Counted from the stretch's first letter, positions 1-6,448 are shown. The stretch: DNA of 6,661 nucleotides from Pseudomonadota bacterium (GCA_021299675.1 JAJTIF010000151.1:1-6661); one strand, 5' to 3'. Translations and numbers: made by a program. The notes: a model not told the origin generated them from the letters alone.

Positions 1-118
1 CGAACACACCCATGATACCTATCGCAACGAGACTACTGGCTTGCCCATAGGCCATGCAAAGACCAACAATGGCGACGAGAATGACCCCTGAAATAATACG
101 AAGAGTATTGTTAGACAT
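1..118 (-). CDS. cdsA: Phosphatidate cytidylyltransferase (CDP-diglyceride synthase), N-terminal fragment
   Basis: Only the first 39 codons are present; the gene continues past the low-coordinate edge. CdsA is an inner-membrane enzyme that converts phosphatidic acid and CTP to CDP-diacylglycerol, the precursor of bacterial phospholipids. The visible peptide begins MSNNTLRIISGVILVAIVG and continues as a mostly hydrophobic stretch to the edge. This matches the usual CdsA start: a short polar N-terminus with a basic residue followed by an Ile-rich first membrane helix. The catalytic C-terminal signature is outside the window. The ATG (116-118) lies inside the last codons of uppS, giving an 8-base overlap in another frame. 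No clear Shine-Dalgarno is seen, so translational coupling to uppS is likely. Position after uppS is the classical arrangement and is a large part of the identification; the fragment alone would be only suggestive. Confidence 0.85.
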   Translation of the reverse strand, partial: MSNNTLRIISGVILVAIVGLCMAYGQASSLVAIGIMGVF

Positions 119-848
119 GGATGGCTTGAGCTTGTTTGTTTTCGGTTGTGACCGCTTTAGGAGATAAACCACCAAAGCGACGCTCTCTTTGCCCAACTGA
201 TTGCAGGATGCGCTGAAACTCACTCACGGTAAAATCTGGCCACTTCGTGGGAGTGAAGCAAAGCTCAGCATACGCAATTTGCCATAGCAGAAAATTTGAG
301 ACTCTTTGCTCTCCACCGGTTCTAATCAGTAGATCAACGTCACCAGTCTCGGGACGCATCAGAAAATGATCAAGATCTTCTTCTTTTAGCTCTTTGCCAG
401 GATTTTCTTCCATAAATCTATTCACTGCTCGCACAAGCTCCATGCGTGAGCCGTAACTAAAGCAGAACGTAAGCTTGAGACCATTAAAGTTCGCAGTTTC
501 AGCCTCTAGATCGGCAATAAGTTTTTTGGTCGCCGGACTAAGGCGAGTGGTATCCCCTATGACTTTAAAAGATACCTGGTTCGCAATTAGACGAGCTCGT
601 TCTTTAAGAAGGAATTTATGAAGGAGCTTAAAGAGAACGCTCACTTCTTCGTTAGGCCGACGCCAATTCTCCGTTGAGAAGGCATATAGGGTCAGGGCAC
701 CGACACCTAGATCATCTGCGGCTTGAACAATATCAGAAACGACAGCAGATCCACGAACGTGACCCCATACACGAGGACGAAAGCGCTGGGTTGCCCAGCG
801 GCCATTTCCATCCATAATGATAGCTACGTGCTTGAATTCTGAGTTCAT
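111..848 (-). CDS. uppS: Undecaprenyl diphosphate synthase (cis-prenyltransferase)
   Basis: UppS condenses eight isopentenyl diphosphates onto farnesyl diphosphate in cis, making the C55 carrier used for peptidoglycan and other envelope polymers. The 245-residue length is normal. Visible family motifs: HVAIIMDGNGRWA at residues 7-19 with the catalytic Asp at 13; RPRVWGHVRG at 24-33; YAFSTENWRRP at 55-65; DLLIRTGGEQRVSNFLLWQ at 172-190 (diphosphate-binding Arg residues); YAELCF and WPDF at 193-206; RERRFGG at 221-227. In the usual NYG[GS]R motif the Asn is Ser here (SYGSR, 131-135). Start choice: the open frame extends one codon upstream to TTG at 851, but the ATG at 848 forms a TGATG stop/start overlap with frr, so I prefer it. 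No strong Shine-Dalgarno is visible, consistent with coupled translation. Its 3' end overlaps cdsA by 8 bases. Confidence 0.97.
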   Translation of the reverse strand: MNSEFKHVAIIMDGNGRWATQRFRPRVWGHVRGSAVVSDIVQAADDLGVGALTLYAFSTENWRRPNEEVSVLFKLLHKFLLKERARLIANQVSFKVIGDTTRLSPATKKLIADLEAETANFNGLKLTFCFSYGSRMELVRAVNRFMEENPGKELKEEDLDHFLMRPETGDVDLLIRTGGEQRVSNFLLWQIAYAELCFTPTKWPDFTVSEFQRILQSVGQRERRFGGLSPKAVTTENKQAQAIHV

Positions 849-1405
849 CAAACTGTCATCACTTCTTTTTCTTTAGCTTCCACAAGTTTATCGACTTCTT
901 TGATAAAGTTGTCTGTAATCTTCTGAACTTCTTCTTGAAGTTTTTTTGACTCATCTTCTGAGATCACTTTATCTTTCTCAGATTTTTTTACTTTATCGTT
1001 TTGATCGCGACGAACATTTCTGATCGCAACCTTAGCATCTTCGCCGAGCTTCTTAACGTCCTTCACAAGTAGCTTACGCTTATCTTCTGTAAGAGCAGGA
1101 AATGAGATTCGGATAAAGTTTCCATCATTGGCCGGAGTGATTCCAATATTAGCTGCTAGAATCGACTTTTCGATGGCGCCGATGAGAGACTTATCGAAGG
1201 GCTGAATCTGAAGCATACGTGCCTCAGGAGTGCTGATTTGACCAACCTGCTTCATGGGAGTTGGGGTGCCATAATAATCAACCATGATTCCATCTAAAAC
1301 ATTGGCACTTGCGCGACCTGTTCTGACTTTGGAAAGTTGATTGGTTAGTGAACCAAGTGTCTTTTTCATATGCTCTTCAAGAGCTTTTTTGATTTCGTTT
1401 AGCAT
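848..1405 (-). CDS. frr: Ribosome recycling factor
   Basis: RRF acts with EF-G to split the post-termination ribosome so that subunits and mRNA can be reused. At 185 aa it has exactly the usual length. Domain I is the three-helix bundle formed by roughly residues 1-29 and 105-185; domain II is roughly 30-104. Diagnostic segments are KVRTGRAS (26-33), the YYGTPTP loop (44-50), the segment ending IQPFDKS (67-73), NIGITPANDGNFIRI (86-100), and RNVRRD at 129-134, which places Arg at 132, a residue known to be critical in the Escherichia coli protein. The C-terminal half is a highly charged Lys/Glu helix typical of RRF. The ATG is preceded by a strong AGGAG (1415-1419) with 9-base spacing; this Shine-Dalgarno overlaps the pyrH stop codon. 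It is the second gene of the tight pyrH-frr-uppS-cdsA cluster and overlaps uppS by one base (TGATG). Confidence 0.98.
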   Translation of the reverse strand: MLNEIKKALEEHMKKTLGSLTNQLSKVRTGRASANVLDGIMVDYYGTPTPMKQVGQISTPEARMLQIQPFDKSLIGAIEKSILAANIGITPANDGNFIRISFPALTEDKRKLLVKDVKKLGEDAKVAIRNVRRDQNDKVKKSEKDKVISEDESKKLQEEVQKITDNFIKEVDKLVEAKEKEVMTV

Positions 1406-1414
1406 GAGTCTGTG

Positions 1415-1419
1415 CTCCT
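1415..1419 (-). promoter_or_regulatory. Shine-Dalgarno of frr, overlapping pyrH stop
   Basis: The minus strand reads AGGAG nine bases upstream of the frr ATG. Its first two bases are the last two bases of the pyrH TAG stop codon, so ribosomes terminating on pyrH sit on the frr initiation region. Confidence 0.85.
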
Positions 1420-2131
1420 ACAATTTTTTAGTAACGATGGTTCCAATTTTTTCGCCACGAACCACTTTAGCGATGTTGCCAGCTTCAAACATATTAAAAA
1501 CAACTATATCCATATCGTTGTCCATACAGAGAGTGATAGCTGTTGAATCCATCACTTTAATTTCTTTATTCAGAACATCCATATAGCTTAAGGTGTCGAA
1601 CTTTTTTGCATCCTTATGCTTCATGGGATCTTTGTCATAAATGCCATCAACTTTTGTAGCTTTCATTATAAGTTGAGCATGAATTTCATTCGCTCTTAAT
1701 GCTGCTGTTGTATCTGTCGTGAAATAAGGATTACCCGTACCAGCGGCGAAAATCACGACCCTCTTCTTCTCTAGATGGCGTACGGCACGGCGACGGATAT
1801 AAGGCTCAGCGACTTCTTGCATAGCAATGGCACTCATCACACGAGTATAAACGCCACTTCTTTCGAGAGCATCCTGAAGAGCGAGAGAGTTAATCACAGT
1901 TGCAATCATGCCCATGTAATCACTTGTTGCTCTATCCATACCTGTTGTGGCACCGGCAACACCCCTATGAATGTTTCCGCCACCAACCACGACAGCAATC
2001 TCGCAGCCAGTTTCATGAAGTGTTTTTATTTCTTTACTGATTTTATTAAGGATCTCTCCGGTTATGCCGTAGCCTTGATCCCCAGCGAGAGCCTCACCTG
2101 ATAGCTTGAGAAGAATGCGATTATATTTCAT
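1418..2131 (-). CDS. pyrH: Uridylate (UMP) kinase, hexameric bacterial type
   Basis: PyrH phosphorylates UMP to UDP using ATP in the cytosol, the step that feeds UTP and CTP synthesis. It belongs to the amino-acid-kinase fold and is unrelated to eukaryotic UMP/CMP kinase. The family is usually allosterically controlled by GTP and UTP. The 237-aa length is standard. Motifs: LLKLSGEAL (7-15, phosphate-binding Lys9), VVVGGGNIHRG (47-57), DYMGMIATVINSLALQ (71-86), AAGTGNPYFTTDTTA (129-143, UMP site), KATKVDGIYDKDP (157-169, ATP-binding loop) and VMDSTAITLCMDN (193-205). The start ATG has a GAGGA Shine-Dalgarno. Immediately 5' of it lies the T tract of a strong terminator after tsf, so pyrH expression probably depends on readthrough or a promoter I could not locate. 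It stops 12 bases before frr. Confidence 0.98.
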   Translation of the reverse strand: MKYNRILLKLSGEALAGDQGYGITGEILNKISKEIKTLHETGCEIAVVVGGGNIHRGVAGATTGMDRATSDYMGMIATVINSLALQDALERSGVYTRVMSAIAMQEVAEPYIRRRAVRHLEKKRVVIFAAGTGNPYFTTDTTAALRANEIHAQLIMKATKVDGIYDKDPMKHKDAKKFDTLSYMDVLNKEIKVMDSTAITLCMDNDMDIVVFNMFEAGNIAKVVRGEKIGTIVTKKL

Positions 2132-2137
2132 GCTGAT

Positions 2138-2142
2138 TCCTC
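2138..2142 (-). promoter_or_regulatory. Shine-Dalgarno of pyrH, abutting a terminator T tract
   Basis: The minus strand reads GAGGA six bases upstream of the pyrH ATG. The base directly 5' of it (2143) is the last T of the tsf terminator. An mRNA ended by that terminator would therefore stop just short of the pyrH initiation signal, while readthrough transcripts keep it. Confidence 0.8.
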
Positions 2143-2172
2143 AAAAAAAAGGGGGGCAGACATGCCCCCCTT
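2143..2172 (-). terminator. Strong intrinsic terminator after tsf
   Basis: On the minus strand AAGGGGGGCA (2172-2163) pairs perfectly with TGCCCCCCTT (2158-2149) around a four-base TGTC loop. The stem runs into eight consecutive Ts (2150-2143). This is a textbook Rho-independent terminator, beginning 6 bases after the tsf stop codon. It is not bidirectional, since the plus-strand side has only two Ts. It separates the abundant rpsB-tsf transcript from the pyrH-frr-uppS-cdsA genes and probably acts as a partial terminator, because no promoter fits between it and pyrH. Confidence 0.93.
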
Positions 2173-2178
2173 AAAGAG

Positions 2179-3102
2179 TTAGTTAGCGAGGCCACCAGTC
2201 ATCTTAGCAACTTCTTCTGCGAAGTTATCTTCTTTCTTCTCAACACCTTCACCAACTACAAGCTTAACAAACTTAACAACGTTAAGTTTTGTTCCGAGCT
2301 TTGCAGCCATTTCATCAACGTGCTTTTGGACATTGATGTCCGGGTTTTTTACGAAAGTCTGCTCAAGAAGACATACGTCTGAAGCAAGCTTAGCAAGTTT
2401 ACCTTTCACGATATTTGGGATCATGTTCTCAGGCTTACCTTGCTCTTTAAGTTGAGTTGTATAGATCTCAGCTTCTCTTGCTTTGAAAGCTTCATCAATT
2501 TCATTGCCACGAACGAACATTGGGTTTGCTGCAGCAACCTGCATACAAAGATCTTTACCAAGCTCAACAGCTAGCTCTTGGCCTGTTACATTCTTATCAG
2601 ACTCAAAAACGGTAATAGCCGCAATTTTGCCAGAGTGAACATAAGTTCCAAAGAAACCGGTGCCAGAGATCTCTACAAGATTCATACGACGAAGATCAAT
2701 TTTTTCACCGATCTTGATTGTGAGTTCTGAAACAACGTCTTTTACTGTTAAACCAGTTTTGGTTTTAGCAGCAAGGAGTTCTTCAACAGTCTTGATTTTT
2801 GATGCTGCAGCAATTTCTGCTGCTTCTTTGACGAAGTTTTGGAAATCAGAGTTTTTAGCAACAAAGTCTGTTTCGCAGTTTACTTCAACCATAGCTGCGA
2901 CGTTACCTTTTACAACAGCTGACACAAGTCCTTCAGCCGCAATACGAGATTGCTTCTTCGCTGCTGCTGCAAGGCCCTTAGTTCTCAACCAGTCGACTGC
3001 CTTTTGAATGTCACCTGTTTCATCAAGTGCCTTCTTACAATCCATCATACCCGCGCCTGTTTGCTCGCGAAGTGTTTTTACGTCTGTTGCAGTATAAGCC
3101 AT
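2179..3102 (-). CDS. tsf: Elongation factor Ts
   Basis: EF-Ts is the guanine nucleotide exchange factor that releases GDP from EF-Tu in the cytosol. The N-terminal UBA-like domain is clear (residues 1-55: TDVKTLREQTGAGMMDCKKAL, then DIQKAVDWLRTKGLAAAAKK). The core carries NCETDFVAKNSDF (75-87), whose TDFVAKN segment contacts the EF-Tu G domain by homology with E. coli. The C-terminal module ends with LVVGEGVEKKEDNFAEEVAKM (281-301), typical of full-length two-subdomain EF-Ts. At 307 aa it is longer than the E. coli protein (283 aa) and much longer than the single-core forms in some deltaproteobacteria. AAAGGA (3110-3115) lies seven bases before the ATG. It follows rpsB by 30 bases in the conserved rpsB-tsf pair and is followed by a strong terminator. 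Confidence 0.98.
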   Translation of the reverse strand: MAYTATDVKTLREQTGAGMMDCKKALDETGDIQKAVDWLRTKGLAAAAKKQSRIAAEGLVSAVVKGNVAAMVEVNCETDFVAKNSDFQNFVKEAAEIAAASKIKTVEELLAAKTKTGLTVKDVVSELTIKIGEKIDLRRMNLVEISGTGFFGTYVHSGKIAAITVFESDKNVTGQELAVELGKDLCMQVAAANPMFVRGNEIDEAFKAREAEIYTTQLKEQGKPENMIPNIVKGKLAKLASDVCLLEQTFVKNPDINVQKHVDEMAAKLGTKLNVVKFVKLVVGEGVEKKEDNFAEEVAKMTGGLAN

Positions 3103-3109
3103 ATAAATA

Positions 3110-3115
3110 TCCTTT
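3110..3115 (-). promoter_or_regulatory. Shine-Dalgarno of tsf, inside a small hairpin
   Basis: AAAGGA lies seven bases before the tsf ATG. AAAGG could pair with CCTTT (3125-3121) just upstream across a five-base TCCAG loop, which would mask it weakly. The stem is only 5 bp with two GC pairs, so any effect should be modest. Confidence 0.7.
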
Positions 3116-3132
3116 CTGGAAAAGGTTGAAAA

Positions 3133-3924
3133 TTATTCTTCTGTCTCAGCATCAAGCTTAAGCTCGATATCGCGCTCGTACTTCTCAAGAATTTCTTTCT
3201 CAAGACTTACGTCGATAGAACCTTCGTCAGATTCTGAGCGATTTTTCGCTCCACCTTGTGCAACAGCGTCTCCAAAGTATTGTGCGAAAAGCTGGATACT
3301 CTTGATCGCATCGTCGTTACCTGGAACAACATAATCAATTCCAGATGGGTCACAGTTTGTATCTGTAAGGGCTACAACTGGGATACCAAGACACTGAGCT
3401 TCTTTGATCGCAATGTGCTCGTTATTTGGATCGATTACAACGAGAGCTCCAGGAACTTTACGCATGTTCTTGATTCCGCCCAAGTTCTTCTCAAGCTTGA
3501 TAACTTCTTTCTCAATTTTTGATTGCTCTTTCTTTGTTAGGAGCTTGAAGTCACCATTTTCTTTCATCTTTTCTACTTTACGTAGCTTGTCGATTGAAAC
3601 AGCAACTGTTTTATAGTTTGTAAGCATTCCGCCGAGCCAGCGTGCAGTAACGTGGTAAGCGCCGCAGTCTTCTGCTGTTCTCTTAACCATATCTGCAGCT
3701 TGGCGCTTTGTTCCTACAAAGAGAACTGATTTGCCTGACTGAGAAGTTTTCTTAAGGAAGTCGTAAGCTTTTTTAGCGAGAGGAACCGTTTGCTGAAGAT
3801 CGATGATGTAAATGCCGTTACGTTCGCCGTAAACGTATTTTTTCATCTTTGGATTCCACTTGTGTGTTTGGTGACCGAAGTGTGCACCAGCTGCGAGCAA
3901 ATCTTTAACCTGTAACTCTGACAT
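3133..3924 (-). CDS. rpsB: 30S ribosomal protein S2
   Basis: S2 binds late to the small ribosomal subunit at the head-body junction and is needed for S1 docking in proteobacteria. Family signatures are clear: LLAAGAHFGHQTHKWNPKM (9-27), the segment GIYIIDLQQT (37-46), LFVGTKRQA (68-76), ARWLGGMLTNYKT (94-106, S2 signature), and PGALVVIDPNNEHIAIKEA (158-176) followed by CLGIPVVALTDTNCDPSGIDYVVPGNDDA (178-206, second signature). The helical insert around 107-150 is Lys/Glu-rich as usual. After about residue 225 there is a charged acidic tail. The 263-aa length is normal. AAGGAG (3930-3935) sits five bases before the ATG. A structured leader lies immediately upstream; in E. coli S2 is known to repress its own rpsB-tsf mRNA through the leader, so similar control here is a reasonable inference. 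It heads the rpsB-tsf unit. Confidence 0.98.
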   Translation of the reverse strand: MSELQVKDLLAAGAHFGHQTHKWNPKMKKYVYGERNGIYIIDLQQTVPLAKKAYDFLKKTSQSGKSVLFVGTKRQAADMVKRTAEDCGAYHVTARWLGGMLTNYKTVAVSIDKLRKVEKMKENGDFKLLTKKEQSKIEKEVIKLEKNLGGIKNMRKVPGALVVIDPNNEHIAIKEAQCLGIPVVALTDTNCDPSGIDYVVPGNDDAIKSIQLFAQYFGDAVAQGGAKNRSESDEGSIDVSLEKEILEKYERDIELKLDAETEE

Positions 3925-3929
3925 ATAAT

Positions 3930-3993
3930 CTCCTTGGTTGGTTAATTCGAATCAACTCAGACCATTTTCATGGACCATCCAATTGAGTTGATT
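3930..3993 (-). promoter_or_regulatory. Structured rpsB leader RNA, candidate S2 autoregulatory element
   Basis: Seen on the minus strand: AATCAACTCA (3993-3984) pairs perfectly over 10 bp with TGAGTTGATT (3959-3950). Inside, CCAT (3973-3970) pairs with ATGG (3965-3962) around a GAAA tetraloop of the stable GNRA type. The internal segment TTGGATGGT (3982-3974) is complementary, with one A-A mismatch, to ACCAACCAA (3942-3934), whose last two bases are the start of the AAGGAG Shine-Dalgarno. That would form a pseudoknot touching the ribosome binding site. Control of rpsB-tsf by S2 binding its leader is established in gammaproteobacteria; applying it to this RNA is inference, and I cannot say whether this fold matches the described S2 leader class. 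Confidence 0.55.
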
Positions 3994-3998
3994 AGAGT

Positions 3999-4019
3999 CT
4001 TCCCCCACTATGGGGGAAG
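3999..4019 (-). other. GC-rich stem-loop between ftsK and rpsB
   Basis: CTTCCCCCA (4019-4011) and TGGGGGAAG (4007-3999) form a perfect 9-bp stem with a three-base TAG loop. It is followed on the minus strand by ACTCTAATC, without a T tract, so it is not a canonical intrinsic terminator. It could be the 3' end structure or a weak terminator of ftsK, or a 5' stabilising hairpin on the rpsB transcript if the promoter at 4040-4068 is real. Confidence 0.6.
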
Positions 4020-4039
4020 CTAGTTTATTAAGTCTGAAG

Positions 4040-4068
4040 TATGTAACACAGAGGGCTGCCTGAGGCAA
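4040..4068 (-). promoter_or_regulatory. Candidate sigma-70-type promoter for rpsB-tsf
   Basis: On the minus strand TTGCCT (4068-4063) and TACATA (4045-4040) are separated by exactly 17 bases. The -35 box matches TTGACA at four of six positions; the -10 match is weak (three of six). The predicted start near 4033 would give a leader of about 110 bases containing both hairpins. The location just after the ftsK stop fits a separate, strong ribosomal protein promoter, but the hexamers are not convincing on their own. The alternative is a -10 nearer TAAACT at 4025-4020. Confidence 0.35.
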
Positions 4069-4084
4069 GAAAAGAGGAGCAGAA

Positions 4085-6448
4085 TCAGCTTGTTAGGTCA
4101 TCTGGAGGGGCAACTAAAACCTGTCTTGGTTTAGAGCCATTAGCTGGCCCTACAATGCCTCTTCTTTCCATGGCTTCGACTAATTTTGCAGCGCGATTAT
4201 ACCCCACATTCATTCTTCGCTGGATCCATGATGCGCTGGCCTGACGCGTAGAGGCAACCAATTTAACTGCTTCTTCAAAAAGAGCATCATTGGGCAATTC
4301 CTCGTCATTTTCTGGGGTTTCACCAGAATTTTCTCCCAATTTAGCTGTTTCGATGAAATCCATCGCCGCTTGGGAGTACTGAGCAGGGATCTCGCTAAGT
4401 ACTTCTACCAGTTTTTCAATCTCCCCCTCATCTACAAACGAAGAGTGAACTCGCAAGAGATCCACGCCCTGTTTAAAGAGCATGTCCCCTTTACCTAAAA
4501 GTTTTTCAGCTCCCTGAACATCCAGGATCACACGCGAATCCATGTTAGAGATTACTTTAAAGGCTATTCGGGTTGGGAAATTGGATTTAATAACACCCGT
4601 GATTACATCTGTGGAAGGTCGCTGTGTAGCTAACACTAGATGAATTCCTGCCGCACGCGCCTTGGCGGCTAATCGTGCTATGTTGGCTTCAATTTCTTTG
4701 CAATTTTTTGATTGCATCAGATCTGCGACTTCATCCACGACGATTACAAGAAATGGAAGAGTGAAATCTTCAGAATCATCTTCAAAGTGCTGCTTCACGC
4801 GAGCTAGAAGCGCGCTGTCTGCTTCAGCGATCTTATTGTTATATCCTTCGATGTTTCTGACGCTTATTTCGCGAAGAAGTTTATAGCGCCTCTCCATCTC
4901 TTCTACGGCCCACAGGAGTGCCACGGATGCCATGCTTGCATCGGTAATTGGCGGCATAATAAGATGAGGGATTTTTTGAAATATTGCCAGTTCCACAAAC
5001 TTAGGATCAATCAGGATGAGCTTAAGATTTTCAGGAGCATTTTTTACAATTAAAGAAACCAGTAGAGTGTTCACAAAAACAGATTTTCCTGAACCGGTTG
5101 TACCGGCCACAAGCATATGTGGCATGGTTGTAAGATCAACCACTGAGGGACGGCCATAGGCATCTTTCCCCATTGCAATTGGAAGCTTGTAAGTTGAATC
5201 TCTAAACTCAGGTGTTTTAAGAACTTCATCCAAATAAATAAATTCACGAGGATTTCTAGGTACCTCAACTCCAAAGGTGGTTTTACCTTTCATTGGGTAT
5301 ACCATCCGAATTGGTGCACCAGAGAGGGCCAAACTCACATCATCGGCTCTATTAGAGACACTTGAAACTTTTACGCCAGCTCCAAGATTTAATTCGAAAG
5401 TATCGACTACTGGTCCCTTCATCACTCCAACAATTTCAGAATGAATCCCAAACTCTTTGAGTTTATCCTCTACGATATGACCGATTTGAGTGAAATAGCC
5501 GGAATCAGGATCTTGGGGTTTTACGCGATGCTGAGGAGCAACACAATTGATGAGCTCTTCTTGTTCAAAAAATGGAGTCGTAGACTTAACAAAAGGAGAA
5601 GATTCATTCTCGAATTCTTCTGAGTCTAAATTGTCGTCTTCTTCTGTATCTGTATCTGATTCATTTTCTTCGCTTGAATCGTTACTTGTCTCAAACTCGA
5701 TACTCTCATCAATGGTATCTTGATCCTCTTCTTCTATTGAATCTTCAGCTTCATCAACAAGATCCGTAGGTGAAGAAAATGGCATCTCAGGCTGAGAACT
5801 TTGAGGGCGCGGCAGAACTGAAGGTTGCTGTGAAATAACTGGTACTGACTTTTTAAAAAAACGTAATTGGATATTTTGAATTTGCTCATGAATTGAGCGC
5901 TTAAGATTTTGAGCTAACTCACTCCACTCGATTTTATCGAATGTACGTAGTGATTTAGCTAAACGATGAGTCGTTTTTATAATGAGTTTAAGATTTGATT
6001 TAAAAGATTGAGGCGCGATGAGATAATAGAGGGTGAGGACGTGAAATGTCAGTATAGCCAGTAATGTAAATGTGGAACCTAATTCTCGAATAAAGATGCC
6101 AAGGCCATCCCCTACAGTCTCTGGAAAAATAACATAGCAAAAGAAAAGTGCTGCCGAGATTGGTAGGATTGCAAGTAAAGGCTCACCTTTAATTTTCTTT
6201 TGATTTAATACAAATGAGTAGATAAGCGCGAAAGCAACAAAGCCTGCAAATACCCACACCCCTGTATAAAACCCAACATGAGCAATAGCTGAGACGATGT
6301 AATAGCTAAAGATATTAACATCTTGATTTTGAGAACTAATCTCAAAATAGTTATCCGGTAATCTCTCTTTAAAATAAAAAAAGAGCAGATTAAGGAATGC
6401 GATAGTAAAAAGACCAATAAGTTGAATTTTATAGATTTTTTGCTTCAT
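4085..6448 (-). CDS. ftsK: DNA translocase FtsK
   Basis: FtsK is the septum-anchored ATPase that pumps DNA during division and activates XerCD recombination at dif. The 787-aa protein shows the full layout. The N-terminal membrane domain has about four hydrophobic helices near 8-26, 55-80, 91-108 and 124-145. A linker (about 150-310) includes an acidic tract at 231-284 in which 28 of 54 residues are Asp or Glu. The motor has Walker A GTTGSGKS (449-456), Walker B FLVIVVDEVADL (566-577) and the LATQRPSTDVITGVIKSNFPTRI block (606-628). The winged-helix gamma domain (about 718-780: ALFEEAVKLV, SASWIQRRMNVGYNRAAKLVEAM) reads polar KOPS-type sequences in the family. Nothing is truncated. No Shine-Dalgarno precedes the ATG; a TACAAT box ends six bases upstream, suggesting a leaderless transcript. 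It is the only protein gene between the rRNA operon end and rpsB. Confidence 0.98.
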   Translation of the reverse strand: MKQKIYKIQLIGLFTIAFLNLLFFYFKERLPDNYFEISSQNQDVNIFSYYIVSAIAHVGFYTGVWVFAGFVAFALIYSFVLNQKKIKGEPLLAILPISAALFFCYVIFPETVGDGLGIFIRELGSTFTLLAILTFHVLTLYYLIAPQSFKSNLKLIIKTTHRLAKSLRTFDKIEWSELAQNLKRSIHEQIQNIQLRFFKKSVPVISQQPSVLPRPQSSQPEMPFSSPTDLVDEAEDSIEEEDQDTIDESIEFETSNDSSEENESDTDTEEDDNLDSEEFENESSPFVKSTTPFFEQEELINCVAPQHRVKPQDPDSGYFTQIGHIVEDKLKEFGIHSEIVGVMKGPVVDTFELNLGAGVKVSSVSNRADDVSLALSGAPIRMVYPMKGKTTFGVEVPRNPREFIYLDEVLKTPEFRDSTYKLPIAMGKDAYGRPSVVDLTTMPHMLVAGTTGSGKSVFVNTLLVSLIVKNAPENLKLILIDPKFVELAIFQKIPHLIMPPITDASMASVALLWAVEEMERRYKLLREISVRNIEGYNNKIAEADSALLARVKQHFEDDSEDFTLPFLVIVVDEVADLMQSKNCKEIEANIARLAAKARAAGIHLVLATQRPSTDVITGVIKSNFPTRIAFKVISNMDSRVILDVQGAEKLLGKGDMLFKQGVDLLRVHSSFVDEGEIEKLVEVLSEIPAQYSQAAMDFIETAKLGENSGETPENDEELPNDALFEEAVKLVASTRQASASWIQRRMNVGYNRAAKLVEAMERRGIVGPANGSKPRQVLVAPPDDLTS

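Noticed and set aside
849..851. TTG as the start of uppS, one codon upstream of the ATG
   Set aside because: The next codon is ATG and forms a TGATG overlap with the frr stop, the more usual coupled start. TTG adds only one residue and has no better ribosome binding site.
2149..2172. The tsf hairpin as a plus-strand terminator too
   Set aside because: On the plus strand the stem is followed by TTAAAG with only two Ts, and there is no plus-strand gene to terminate.
1341..3616. Plus-strand open frames opposite frr, pyrH, tsf and rpsB (e.g. 1341-1586, 1775-2101, 2660-3007, 3256-3522, 3404-3616)
   Set aside because: They lie wholly or largely antisense to clearly conserved genes, have no recognisable domains, and read as low-complexity shadows of the coding strand.
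4002..4016. KOPS (GGGNAGGG) or dif-like site near the G runs after ftsK
   Set aside because: The G runs belong to a hairpin stem and do not match GGGNAGGG, and no dif-like arm pair is seen.
5071..5274. Minus-strand 67-codon open frame inside ftsK
   Set aside because: It is an out-of-frame shadow of the FtsK motor region and has no family features.
4662..6417. Other open frames inside ftsK (4662-4886 plus, 5441-5623 plus, 6205-6417 minus)
   Set aside because: They overlap a continuous, fully conserved FtsK reading frame. The hydrophobic minus-strand one is a frame-shifted reading of the membrane helices.
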